The translations under genes were made by a program, and so were the position numbers. This document shows positions 1-7,805 of a stretch of DNA of 55,983 nt, one piece after another. This DNA comes from an uncultured Bacteroidales bacterium (GTDB lineage: Bacteria; Bacteroidota; Bacteroidia; Bacteroidales; WCHB1-69): contig CAMJXE010000011.1 of NCBI GenBank assembly GCA_946409645.1, forward strand, positions 1 through 55,983, given 5' to 3'. The notes under the pieces were generated by a model that was given only the letters and a program-made list of their open reading frames with translations, ran no database searches and was not told the DNA's origin. The first letter of the stretch is position 1; each line of letters begins with the position of its first letter.

Positions 1-67
1 AATTTTTAGGCAATCGGCAACAGTAAAAAAACAGGCCGTTAGCTGTTGGCTAAATGCAAAAACAATA

Positions 68-93
68 CAGAGACGCAAAATATTGCGTCTCTG
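68..93. repeat. Palindromic repeat, family A variant
   Basis: Inverted repeat with 11-bp perfect arms (CAGAGACGCAA / TTGCGTCTCTG) around a 4-bp centre. It lies just past the porX stop codon and shares the GAGACG core with five other palindromes in this window. It may act as a 3' hairpin for porX, but there is no clear T-run. Confidence 0.75.
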
Positions 94-119
94 CAATGAG
101 ACAAACGACAAATACTGCC

Positions 120-1676
120 TTATTTCTTCGGCGCCAGAATCACGAACGGAATCATCATCTCTTCCATTGAGATACCACCGTGCTGGAAGGTGTTCTTATA
201 TAGATTGACGTATTGGTTGAAGTTGTTCTGATACGCAAAAAAGTCTGATTTCGTGGCAAATATGAACCGTTGGGTCATATTCTCTTTCGGCAGGAAAGCA
301 TCATCGGGATTCTTGATTTCGAAGACCTCTTTGGCAGGATAATCCATGCTGCTGCGTCCCACCTTGTAGCGCAGGTTGGTGTTCAGATCGCGCTCGCCCA
401 CCATCTTCAAAGCTCGGTCCACCTTGATGGTGCCGTGGTCGGTAGTAATCATCACAGGTATCCTCTTCTCCGACAAATACTTAATCATATCAAACAACAC
501 CGAATTCTCAAACCAGGAGGCGGTGACACTTCGATAGGACTTCTCATCGTCGGCCAATTCGCGCACCACATTCACGTCCGTACCCGCGTGAGAAAGCATA
601 TCCACGAAATTGAACACAATGACATTCAGCTGGTTGTTCAACATCTGGTGGAAATTGTCGAACACCTTCTTGGCAAAATCAGGATTCAAGATTTTGTGAT
701 AAGAATACTTGATGTTCTTGCCATATCGTTTGAGATATTCGCCCAACAGCTGCTCCTCATATTGGTTTTTGCTGCCAGCATCACCTTCGCTCAACCACAT
801 ATTGGGGTATTTTTTTGCTATCATCGACGGCATCAAGCCTGAGAAAAGGGCATTTCGGGCATAATGGGTGGCTGTGGGCAGAATACTGTAGCAGATGCTC
901 TCATCCTGGATATAATAGTAGTCGTGAACCATGGGATAGATGCTGCGCCACTGATCGTAACGTAGGTTGTCAATGACGAACAGGAATGTGCTCTTTTGAT
1001 CGTTCAACTGCGGAAAAAGCTTCTCTTTCAACACCGTATGTGATTGTATCGGCTTGTCATCAAAGCGACCGTTCACCCAATCCAAGTAGTTACGTTGAAC
1101 AAATTTGGAGAATTGGATGTTCGCCTCCTCCTTTTGGGCGGCAAGCATCTCCGTAACACTCTCATCCTCAATCTTTTCGATTTGCAACTCCCAATTCACA
1201 AGCTCTTTATAAAGTTCTTCCCACTCCTTCACGCCCAAACGGTCGGAGATGCGCATGGAAAGCTCGCGGAACGACTGCTGATAGTCTGTGGTCACCTTCT
1301 CGCTCACCAGTCGCTTGTTGTCGATATTTTTCTTCAGGCACAGCAGTATCTGATTGGGGTTCACGGGTTTAATAAGGTAGTCAGCGATATTGGAACCGAT
1401 GGCGTTCTCCATAATATGTTCCTCCTCGCTTTTGGTAATCATCACGATAGGGATGTGCGGATAGTCCTTTTTCAGACGTTGCAACGTCTCCAATCCGCTC
1501 AATCCAGGCATATTTTCATCCAAAAAGATGATGTTTACAAATTCGTTTTTGAGGATTTCGAGGGCTTCCATGCCACTCATGGCGGGAATCACATCGTAAC
1601 CTTTTGATTTCAAGAAAAGTATATGCGGTTTCAACAGGTCAATTTCATCGTCCGCCCATAAGATTTTCGTATTCAT
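120..1676 (-). CDS. porX: PorX-type response regulator with PglZ effector domain
   Basis: Cytoplasmic two-component regulator linked to type IX secretion. Residues 1-120 are a CheY-like receiver: acidic pocket D9-D10, phospho-acceptor D53 in FLDENMPG, T81 and K103-P104. A helical linker follows, then a PglZ/alkaline-phosphatase-like domain from about 228 with metal-site motifs (D236 in FVIDNLR, T268-T270, D359 with H363, TTDHG 411-415). At 518 aa the length matches Porphyromonas PorX, where the protein works with the kinase PorY and the sigma factor SigP, and the PglZ domain has Zn-dependent phosphodiesterase activity. No PorY kinase is visible here. The gene stands alone, divergent from panC. 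PorX is the natural name because receiver-PglZ is its signature architecture; functional equivalence is inferred. Confidence 0.93.
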   Translation of the reverse strand: MNTKILWADDEIDLLKPHILFLKSKGYDVIPAMSGMEALEILKNEFVNIIFLDENMPGLSGLETLQRLKKDYPHIPIVMITKSEEEHIMENAIGSNIADYLIKPVNPNQILLCLKKNIDNKRLVSEKVTTDYQQSFRELSMRISDRLGVKEWEELYKELVNWELQIEKIEDESVTEMLAAQKEEANIQFSKFVQRNYLDWVNGRFDDKPIQSHTVLKEKLFPQLNDQKSTFLFVIDNLRYDQWRSIYPMVHDYYYIQDESICYSILPTATHYARNALFSGLMPSMIAKKYPNMWLSEGDAGSKNQYEEQLLGEYLKRYGKNIKYSYHKILNPDFAKKVFDNFHQMLNNQLNVIVFNFVDMLSHAGTDVNVVRELADDEKSYRSVTASWFENSVLFDMIKYLSEKRIPVMITTDHGTIKVDRALKMVGERDLNTNLRYKVGRSSMDYPAKEVFEIKNPDDAFLPKENMTQRFIFATKSDFFAYQNNFNQYVNLYKNTFQHGGISMEEMMIPFVILAPKK

Positions 1677-1751
1677 CTGCTATTATTTTTAAGAACGGTC
1701 AAATAACGGCAAAAAGCGTCGTTTAGTATAGTGGCGTGTCAAAAAAAATTA

Positions 1752-1759
1752 TACCTTTG
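1752..1759 (+). promoter_or_regulatory. Bacteroidetes -7 box upstream of panC
   Basis: TACCTTTG fits the Bacteroidota -7 consensus TAnnTTTG. It lies 56 bp before the panC ATG and defines the start of the pan operon. Confidence 0.7.
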
Positions 1760-1815
1760 CGACCGTTTTTTGAATATATTGGAATAATACGTAATTTATT
1801 GAAAAATAAACAGAT

Positions 1816-2643
1816 ATGGAAATAATAAAGAGTGTTGCAAATTTGTTGGAAATCGCCATGCGCGAACGTGCCGCCGGTAAAACCATCGGTATGGTGCCCA
1901 CTATGGGAGCCCTGCATGAGGGTCACCTCTCCCTCATCCGCCGCGCCCACGAGGAGAACGATGTGGTTTTCTGTTCCATCTTCGTGAATCCCGTACAATT
2001 CAACAATGCTGAGGATTTGGAGAAATACCCGCGCACGTTAGAAGCTGATGTTCAGTTAATTGGCAACTTTGCAGATTACGTTTTCGCCCCCTCGGTGGAG
2101 GAAATTTTCCCCGTCGCGCCCACGGAAGTCTATGACTTCGGCAGCGTGGCCAACGTAATGGAAGGTGCCGCCCGTCCGGGCCATTTCAACGGCGTGGGTG
2201 TCATCGTGCGCCGCCTGCTCGAATGGGTGCGCCCACACAAGGCATACTTTGGCGAGAAGGACTATCAACAGATCGCCGTCATCCGCGAGATGTGTCTCCA
2301 ATGCCGCATCCTTTCCGAGATCGTCCCCTGCCCCATCATCAGAGAACCCAACGGCTTAGCCATGAGCTCCCGCAACCGCCGTCTCTCGGAGCATGAGTTC
2401 GAGACCGCTGCCAACATCCACCGCATCCTCGAAGCATCGAAAGAGTGCAAAAACGCTTTCGAAATCAAGCAGTTCGTGGAATCCGAAATCGCCAAAATCC
2501 CCGAATTCCAACTTGACTACTTTGAACTTGCCGACGCCGAAACACTCCAAACTACCGACGACCTCAACAACCCGCACGGCGTGATGGGGTTCATTACGGT
2601 ATATGTGGGACCGGTACGGTTGATTGATAATGTGAGGTATTAG
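1816..2643 (+). CDS. panC: Pantothenate synthetase
   Basis: ATP-dependent condensation of pantoate with beta-alanine to pantothenate, the last step of vitamin B5 synthesis (cytoplasmic). Of 275 aa, residues 28-37 (PTMGALHEGH) form the HIGH-type nucleotide-binding motif, and AMSSRN near 180 is the KMSKS-like loop. FCSIFVNPVQF and the FGEKDYQQ segment are also conserved. The start is chosen because MEIIKS...TIGMVPTMG gives a family-typical N-terminus. It is followed after an 80-bp repeat-filled gap by panD, which makes its beta-alanine substrate, so the two form one pathway unit. The stop codon TAG is the first triplet of the repeat TAGCTGTTGGCT. Confidence 0.97.
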   Translation: MEIIKSVANLLEIAMRERAAGKTIGMVPTMGALHEGHLSLIRRAHEENDVVFCSIFVNPVQFNNAEDLEKYPRTLEADVQLIGNFADYVFAPSVEEIFPVAPTEVYDFGSVANVMEGAARPGHFNGVGVIVRRLLEWVRPHKAYFGEKDYQQIAVIREMCLQCRILSEIVPCPIIREPNGLAMSSRNRRLSEHEFETAANIHRILEASKECKNAFEIKQFVESEIAKIPEFQLDYFELADAETLQTTDDLNNPHGVMGFITVYVGPVRLIDNVRY

Positions 2644-2716
2644 CTGTTGGCTGTTAACTTTGACTTCTAACCTTCTTAACCCTTAAACCTCAACCCTTAA
2701 ACCTTAAACCTTAAAC
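2641..2716. repeat. Intergenic compound repeat (TAGCTGTTGGCT plus CCTTAAA heptamers)
   Basis: Starts on the panC stop codon with TAGCTGTTGGCT, then runs into imperfect 7-bp units of the CCTTAAA/CTTAAAC type that fill the gap up to panD. The same two-part structure follows panD. Confidence 0.75.
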
Positions 2717-2723
2717 TAAAAAC

Positions 2724-3068
2724 ATGAACATCGAAGTCCTGAAATCCAAAATTCATCGTGCCACCGTGACGGAGGCCAATTTGAACTATGTAGGCAGCAT
2801 CACCATTGACGAGGCGTTGATGGAAGCTGCGAATCTTATTGAAAACGAGAAGGTTCAGGTGCTGAACGTGAACAACGGCGAGCGCCTTGAGACCTACGTC
2901 ATCAAAGGCGCGAAAGATTCTGGCGTAATCTGCCTCAACGGTCCCGCCGCCCGCAAAGCCGCCGTCGGCGACGTCGTGGTGGTCATCTCCTACGCCTCCA
3001 TGGATTTCGAAAAGGCGAAAACCTTTAAGCCCTCGATAGTCTTCCCGAACGCGAATAATAAACTTTAG
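2724..3068 (+). CDS. panD: Aspartate 1-decarboxylase (pyruvoyl enzyme)
   Basis: Makes beta-alanine from L-aspartate for PanC. The 114-aa proenzyme contains the self-cleavage site G24-S25 in YVGSITID; Ser25 becomes the pyruvoyl cofactor after cleavage. Y58 in the ETYVIKG segment and the NGPAAR motif are typical of the family, and the length is normal. It follows panC and precedes gpmA in the same direction, so co-transcription with panC is likely. Its TAG stop is again the first triplet of the repeat TAGCTGTTGGCT. Confidence 0.97.
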   Translation: MNIEVLKSKIHRATVTEANLNYVGSITIDEALMEAANLIENEKVQVLNVNNGERLETYVIKGAKDSGVICLNGPAARKAAVGDVVVVISYASMDFEKAKTFKPSIVFPNANNKL

Positions 3069-3167
3069 CTGTTGGCTATTTGACAATGACTTTGACTATT
3101 CCCCCCAACTCTTAAACCCTTAAACTCCTAAACCCTTAAACCTTTAACCTTCTAAACCTTAAACCAA
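3066..3167. repeat. Intergenic compound repeat, second copy
   Basis: Begins on the panD stop with TAGCTGTTGGCT (also at 40-51 and 2641-2652), shares a following TGACTTTGACT-like stretch, and continues as a degenerate CTTAAACC tract up to gpmA. Same layout as the panC-panD gap. Confidence 0.75.
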
Positions 3168-3170
3168 TAA

Positions 3171-3923
3171 ATGTACAAACTAATCCTCATACGCCACGGA
3201 CAGAGCGAATGGAATCTGTCGAACCAATTCACCGGATGGACTGACGTCGATCTCACGCCTCAGGGCGTTGAGGAGGCGAAGCAGGCTGGCCGCATCTTGC
3301 GCGACGAGCCCGGAATGGACATCCGCTACACGTACACTTCCTTTCTGAAGCGGGCCATCAAGACGCTGAACTACGTATTGGAGGAGATGGACCGGATGTG
3401 GTTGCCCGTTTATAAGACGTGGCGACTGAACGAGAAGCACTACGGCGCACTGCAGGGACAAAACAAGAAGCAGGCCGTGGAGGTCTTCGGCGAAGAGCAG
3501 GTCACCAAGTGGCGCCGCAGCTACGACGTGCAACCCGAACCGCTGGCCGACGACGACCCGCGCCATCCGAAATTCGACATCCGTTACCAAGACATCAAAT
3601 TCAAGGCTGCCCGTCCCGCCACCGAATCCCTCATGGACGCTACCAAGCGCATCATTCCGCTTTGGAACGTCAACATCGTGGAATCGCTGCGTGAGCACAA
3701 GCAGGTTTTAGTTGTGGCACACGGCAACAGTATCCGCGGTATCATTAAGTTCATGAAAAACATGTCGAATGAGGAAATCGTGAAGCTCAACATCCCCACT
3801 GGCGTACCCTATCTGTTAGAACTCGACAACGAGATGCAGGTTATCAGCGACCACTATCTTGGCCTTTCCGACGAGGAATTGAAGGCCAAGCAAGAGGGGG
3901 TCGCCAATCAAACGAAAGCGTAA
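3171..3923 (+). CDS. gpmA: 2,3-bisphosphoglycerate-dependent phosphoglycerate mutase
   Basis: Interconverts 3- and 2-phosphoglycerate in glycolysis and gluconeogenesis. Of 250 aa, residues 6-14 (LIRHGQSEW) carry the phospho-histidine H9, and VVAHGNSIRG has the second catalytic histidine H184. RLNEKHYGALQG is the dPGM substrate signature, which separates this clade from other histidine phosphatases. The first 10 residues leave no room for an alternative start. It converges on ffh with only 5 bp between the stop codons. Confidence 0.97.
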   Translation: MYKLILIRHGQSEWNLSNQFTGWTDVDLTPQGVEEAKQAGRILRDEPGMDIRYTYTSFLKRAIKTLNYVLEEMDRMWLPVYKTWRLNEKHYGALQGQNKKQAVEVFGEEQVTKWRRSYDVQPEPLADDDPRHPKFDIRYQDIKFKAARPATESLMDATKRIIPLWNVNIVESLREHKQVLVVAHGNSIRGIIKFMKNMSNEEIVKLNIPTGVPYLLELDNEMQVISDHYLGLSDEELKAKQEGVANQTKA

Positions 3924-3928
3924 TTTTT

Positions 3929-5269
3929 TTATCTTCTACCGCGAGCCTTCATGGCACGCATCATACCTTTGGTCTTGCCCGAGCCGTTATTCACGGCCTT
4001 CATCACCTTACGTATATCATCAAACTGCTTGATAAGACGGTTAACATCCTGAATATCACGCCCTGAACCGTTTGCGATACGCTTACGGCGAGAGCCATTG
4101 ATAATATCGGGATTGGCACGCTCCTCAGGAGTCATCGACTGAATCATCACCTCCACACTCTTGAAAACATCATCGTCGATGTCCATATTGCGGATGATTT
4201 TGCCCATACCCGGAATCATGCCCATCAGATCCTTCACATTGCCCATCTTCTTGATCTGCTGAATCTGCTGGTTGAAATCATTGAAGTCGAACTGGTTCTT
4301 GGCCAACTTCTTGGAGAGCTTGGCAGCCTCTTCGTCATCGAACTGCTCTTGCGCCCGCTCCACGAATGAACGAATATCGCCCATGCCGAGGATACGTTCC
4401 GCCATACGGTCGGGATGGAAGACATCAAGAGCCTCCATCTTCTCGCCCATACCGACAAACTTGATCGGTTTCTCAGTGACTTTGCGGATGGTCAGCGCAG
4501 CACCGCCACGGGTGTCGCCATCCAACTTAGTGAGAATGACACCGTCGAAGTTGAGTTTGTCGTTAAACGCTTTGGCTGTATTCACGGCATCCTGACCGGT
4601 CATGGCATCCACGACGAAGAGAATTTCCTGCGGGTTGACTGCCTCCTTGATGTTGCCGATCTCGTTCATCATCTCCTCATCAACAGCCAAACGACCGGCG
4701 GTATCGATGATGACCACGTCATAGCCGTAGTCCTTGGCATGGCGAACCGCATTCTTGGCTATCTCCACCGGCTTCTTGTTCTCGGGTTCGGAATAGACCT
4801 CCACGCCGATTTGCTGACCGAGCACCTGCAACTGGTCGATAGCGGCCGGACGATAGACGTCACAAGCAACGAGCAACGGTTTTTTGCCACGCTTGGTTTT
4901 CAGAAGGTTAGCGAGTTTCGCACTGTGGGTGGTCTTACCGGAACCTTGCAGACCTGCCATTAGGATAATGGCGGGAGAGCCCTTGAGGTTGATATCCACC
5001 GCCTGCGAACCCATCAGGGCAATCAACTCGTCGTAGGTGATTTTCACCATCAACTGGTTGGGCGACACAGCGTTGATGACATTCATGCCGATGGCCTTCT
5101 CCTTCACACTGTTGGTGAATTCCTTGGCAATATTGTAGCTCACATCGGCATCAATCAACGCCTTGCGAATCTCTTTTGTCGTCTCCGCGATGTTGATTTC
5201 TGTGATTCTTCCCTGACCTTTCAGGATCTTAAACGAGCGTTCTAACCTATCTGATAAGCTTTCAAACAT
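3929..5269 (-). CDS. ffh: Signal recognition particle protein (SRP54/Ffh GTPase)
   Basis: Binds 4.5S RNA and signal peptides of nascent membrane and secreted proteins and docks on FtsY. The N domain occupies about 1-85. The G domain follows with the P-loop GLQGSGKTT, CDVYRPAA, IDTAGR and TKLDGD/GxGE motifs. The M domain (about 300-446) contains the GMIPGM and SRRKRIANGSG signal-peptide/RNA-binding segments and ends in a basic methionine-rich tail. The 446-aa length is normal. A TATTTTCG box, one mismatch from the -7 consensus, lies about 50 bp upstream of the start. The RNA partner gene is not in the window. Confidence 0.98.
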   Translation of the reverse strand: MFESLSDRLERSFKILKGQGRITEINIAETTKEIRKALIDADVSYNIAKEFTNSVKEKAIGMNVINAVSPNQLMVKITYDELIALMGSQAVDINLKGSPAIILMAGLQGSGKTTHSAKLANLLKTKRGKKPLLVACDVYRPAAIDQLQVLGQQIGVEVYSEPENKKPVEIAKNAVRHAKDYGYDVVIIDTAGRLAVDEEMMNEIGNIKEAVNPQEILFVVDAMTGQDAVNTAKAFNDKLNFDGVILTKLDGDTRGGAALTIRKVTEKPIKFVGMGEKMEALDVFHPDRMAERILGMGDIRSFVERAQEQFDDEEAAKLSKKLAKNQFDFNDFNQQIQQIKKMGNVKDLMGMIPGMGKIIRNMDIDDDVFKSVEVMIQSMTPEERANPDIINGSRRKRIANGSGRDIQDVNRLIKQFDDIRKVMKAVNNGSGKTKGMMRAMKARGRR

Positions 5270-5339
5270 ATTTCAAAATTTCAAATTTCTAAGAAAAAGT
5301 AACCGCGCATAATTGCGGCCGCGAAAATACAATTTTTTT

Positions 5340-5506
5340 AGTTAGAAGTTAGTATTTCGTGGTTAGAAGTTTTGGGGTTAGTACATATTGTTAATAGATG
5401 GCTCCTACTTCCCTCATAATAAGGTTTCTGGTTTCAAATCTAAAGTTTAAGGTTTAAGGAAGAAGTAAACACCCACACAACTACTAACTACTAACAACTA
5501 ACTACC
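5340..5506. repeat. Inverted micro-repeat region
   Basis: The gap between ffh and the glycosyltransferase has GTTAG-rich units on the left (GTTAGAAGTTAGT, 5341-5353), TTTAAGG units in the middle and the opposite orientation on the right (ACTAACTACTAAC, 5481-5493), so the two sides can pair. It reaches the glycosyltransferase stop codon. Confidence 0.55.
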
Positions 5507-6287
5507 ATACGGCCTCCCAATCTTCCGCCTCCCTCACGGACTTATCCCGCTGGAACTCCAACAGTTTCGCATATTTCAGAAAGCTGTTGTGGGCGACAGC
5601 ACGGGAGAGCACATAGCCGTCGAGACCGCCGAGAATGCCGCCACGGAAGAGATAATTGCTGATGAATGCCGCCAGTCCGTGCAAGAAAGGAGAGAAGGCG
5701 TTGGCCTTTTTCCCTTGCAAATAGAGGATTTTCGCACCGCGGGAGCTGTAGTTGCGCTCTGGCTTGGAAAACAGACTGTCGTAGTTCTTGTAGCGGTAAT
5801 GAATAATATCGGCCTTGAGTCGTTGCGTGTTCTTCTCGGGCACGAACGCGTGCTGCTTACGGTCGAGGAAACGCAGCTTGTCTTTGCGATAAAGGCGAAC
5901 GAGCCAGTCGGGGTACCAGTTGCAGGCCTTCACCCACCGATCTCCGATGTAGTTGCGGCGACGGATGGCGAAGCCGTCAAACGGGGTATGCTCCAAGTCA
6001 AGCTGTTGGATGGCCGCCACGAGTTCGTCGGTGAGCCTCTCGTCGGCATCGAGACTGAGCACCCAATCGTTCTTGGCGTGCTTCAGCGGCAGGTTCTTCT
6101 GCGGGCCGTCGCCGATGTAGGGGTGCACGAAAACGCGCGCACCGGCCTTCTCCGCCAGCTCGACGGTGTTGTCGGTGCTGCAGGAGTCGGTGACGATGAC
6201 CTCGTCGCACACGCGCTGCAACGAGCGGATGCAGGCTTCGATGTTTTTCGATTCGTTAAGAGTGGTGATGATGCCGGTGATTTTCAT
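5502..6287 (-). CDS. Glycosyltransferase family 2, WaaE/LPS core type
   Basis: Predicted cytoplasmic, membrane-associated GT-A glycosyltransferase, probably adding a sugar to lipopolysaccharide or another envelope glycan. MKITGIITTLNESKNI is the GT2 start, VTDSCSTDNT binds the nucleotide, LSLDADER is the DxD metal site, and RRRNYIGDRWV with CNWYPDWLVRLYRK is characteristic of the WaaE-like subfamily. A hydrophobic C-terminal patch (HGLAAFISNYLFRGG) may contact the membrane. The ATG at 6287 is chosen because an upstream in-frame ATG at 6326 would lie before the promoter (-7 box 6316-6323) and adds 13 atypical residues. Acceptor and donor sugars cannot be told from sequence. Confidence 0.87.
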   Translation of the reverse strand: MKITGIITTLNESKNIEACIRSLQRVCDEVIVTDSCSTDNTVELAEKAGARVFVHPYIGDGPQKNLPLKHAKNDWVLSLDADERLTDELVAAIQQLDLEHTPFDGFAIRRRNYIGDRWVKACNWYPDWLVRLYRKDKLRFLDRKQHAFVPEKNTQRLKADIIHYRYKNYDSLFSKPERNYSSRGAKILYLQGKKANAFSPFLHGLAAFISNYLFRGGILGGLDGYVLSRAVAHNSFLKYAKLLEFQRDKSVREAEDWEAVW

Positions 6288-6310
6288 ACTCGATACAACG
6301 CTTGGTTTCC

Positions 6311-6362
6311 AGCGGCAAAAATACAATTTTCAGGGATTACTAAAAATTGTATTTTTGCCGCT
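6311..6362. promoter_or_regulatory. Mirror-symmetric divergent promoter pair
   Basis: A perfect 20-bp inverted repeat (6311-6330 and 6343-6362) around a 12-bp spacer. Each arm contains an outward-facing TATTTTTG -7 box (minus strand 6316-6323, plus strand 6350-6357). It drives the glycosyltransferase leftward and the small lipoprotein rightward, with predicted leaders of about 25 nt. Confidence 0.75.
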
Positions 6363-6381
6363 TGATAAAATCCTCCTAAAT

Positions 6382-6696
6382 ATGAAAAAAATCATTGCCT
6401 CCGTTTTTGTCGTGACCATTCTCGCCCTCTTTGCGGCGGGCTGCACCAACTATGTAAATTGTACCTGCGCCTACGATCTCGAGAACGAAGTGGTAGATTC
6501 CGTGCTGTGGAACGCGGCTGGACAACCCATCTACCTCAAGTCTGACCCCATTCTCCCACAGGAGAAAACCTATATCCGCGACACAGTCTCCGCCACAGGA
6601 GACTGCTCTTCATTAAACTATTACGATCCTATCGGCACCGAATATCCGAATGTTGGTCTCCGGCTTCACGCCATCGTGAACTGTTGGGAGAAGTAA
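6382..6696 (+). CDS. Small predicted lipoprotein
   Basis: 104 aa from the ATG at 6382. The N-terminus MKKIIASVFVV with LFAAGC is a lipoprotein signal with the lipidated Cys about 21 residues in. The mature part is about 83 aa with further cysteines (CTNYVNCTC, GDCSS, NCWEK) that could form disulfides. The longer in-frame ORF upstream is rejected because it crosses the divergent promoter. No family recognised. It is divergent from the glycosyltransferase and apparently monocistronic. Confidence 0.7.
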   Translation: MKKIIASVFVVTILALFAAGCTNYVNCTCAYDLENEVVDSVLWNAAGQPIYLKSDPILPQEKTYIRDTVSATGDCSSLNYYDPIGTEYPNVGLRLHAIVNCWEK

Positions 6697-6877
6697 CGCC
6701 AATCCCGCCACTTCGATCTGGTGACTGGTTCGCGTTACTGTTTGTCGATTTTCTGCGAAATTTATTAAATTATTTTAATTAATTTCAAATCAATTAGTTA
6801 AAATAATTTTGTAATACATTGTTATTCAAGACGAAACAAAAAATTTCAAAACCCTTGACAAAGCTGTTTTTTCATTG

Positions 6878-6885
6878 TATATTTG
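6878..6885 (+). promoter_or_regulatory. Promoter of the coiled-coil/nuclease-fold gene
   Basis: TATATTTG -7 box with CTTGACAAA about 18 bp upstream (6854-6862). The segment 6843-6885 is nearly the same as 35126-35169 ahead of a secreted-protein gene, including ATTTCAAAA and TTTTCATTGTAT. Confidence 0.7.
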
Positions 6886-6911
6886 CCGTACAATTTTTAA
6901 CCTTTGAAAGT

Positions 6912-7802
6912 ATGGAAAATATTACACAAACAGCCGTCCCGGAATGGGACACCTTGATTAAAACCGCACAAGACACCAACCTGGTGGTCAAGGAGACGAA
7001 TCAATTAACCCGAATGCTCCGCGAAGAGCAACGCAAAGAATTCACTGCGATGAAAGAGGACCTGCGACAGCAGAAGGATGACTTCCGGAAAGAGATAAAT
7101 GACACAACAGAAGCGCAGGAGAGTAGAATCCAGAGACTTCGCGATTATGACCAATTCCTTACTCGTTGGAGGGAAGATTCCCGCCGTGACATGGCAGAAC
7201 ATCGAGAACGGATGAAAGAGATAGACAAGCGGTTGGACAGAATCAGCAAGATGCAGGTAGAGGATAGAATGCAACAACAGGAGAATGGCAGATTGCAAAA
7301 GGAAACGGACAGGCTGCAAAAGGAAACTTTCGCCCAGATGAAGGAGACCGACAAGAAAATCAAAGAATTGGCCACACGGTTTTCAACCACTACTGGCAAC
7401 ATTATTGAGGGGCTGATGAGTTCTTCTGCCACCGAAATGTTCCAAAGAGCCGGCTACGACATGCACAGCAAAGCCAAAAACGTGTCCCGGAAGTCCAAGA
7501 ACCCCAATGAAGGCATGGAGGTTGACGTGATCCTGCACAATGACACCACCGTCATCGCCATTGAGGTCAAGGCAAGTTGCGGGAAAGCCGACATTGACCG
7601 TTTCCTGCAACAGATGGAAAAGTTTAAAAGATTATTCCCTCTTTATGCCGACAAGGAGGTCTTAGTGGCCATCGCCGCCATCAACTATGAAAACGATGCC
7701 GACGACTACGCACACAGGTGGGGTCTCATTGTGGTACGCACCGACAGTTACAATATCTTCAGTGTTGATGCTTGCGAAAAGGGGAAATTACTGAGATTCT
7801 GA
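6912..7802 (+). CDS. Coiled-coil protein with C-terminal PD-(D/E)XK nuclease-fold domain
   Basis: 296 aa. Residues about 15-150 are highly charged heptad-like coiled coil (runs such as RLQKETDRLQKETF). The C-terminal 130 residues look like a PD-(D/E)XK fold: D205 in EVDVILH, then E218 and K220 in IAIEVKAS, with preceding FQRAGYDM. This resembles the DUF3782 and related families of uncharacterised predicted nucleases. The ATG at 6912 is preferred because an upstream in-frame ATG at 6819 lies before the promoter (-7 box 6878-6885). No methylase or helicase partner is nearby, so a restriction system is not supported. Role unknown; DNA repair or defence are guesses. Confidence 0.75.
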   Translation: MENITQTAVPEWDTLIKTAQDTNLVVKETNQLTRMLREEQRKEFTAMKEDLRQQKDDFRKEINDTTEAQESRIQRLRDYDQFLTRWREDSRRDMAEHRERMKEIDKRLDRISKMQVEDRMQQQENGRLQKETDRLQKETFAQMKETDKKIKELATRFSTTTGNIIEGLMSSSATEMFQRAGYDMHSKAKNVSRKSKNPNEGMEVDVILHNDTTVIAIEVKASCGKADIDRFLQQMEKFKRLFPLYADKEVLVAIAAINYENDADDYAHRWGLIVVRTDSYNIFSVDACEKGKLLRF

Positions 7803-7805
7803 GCC

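Noticed and set aside
6288-6326. Upstream start for the WaaE-like glycosyltransferase
   Set aside because: It would place the start codon beyond the -7 box at 6316-6323, and the 13 extra residues do not fit the family.
6692-6739. AGTAACGC / GCGTTACT stem overlapping the small lipoprotein stop as a terminator
   Set aside because: The loop is over 30 nt and no T-run follows, so the support is too weak.
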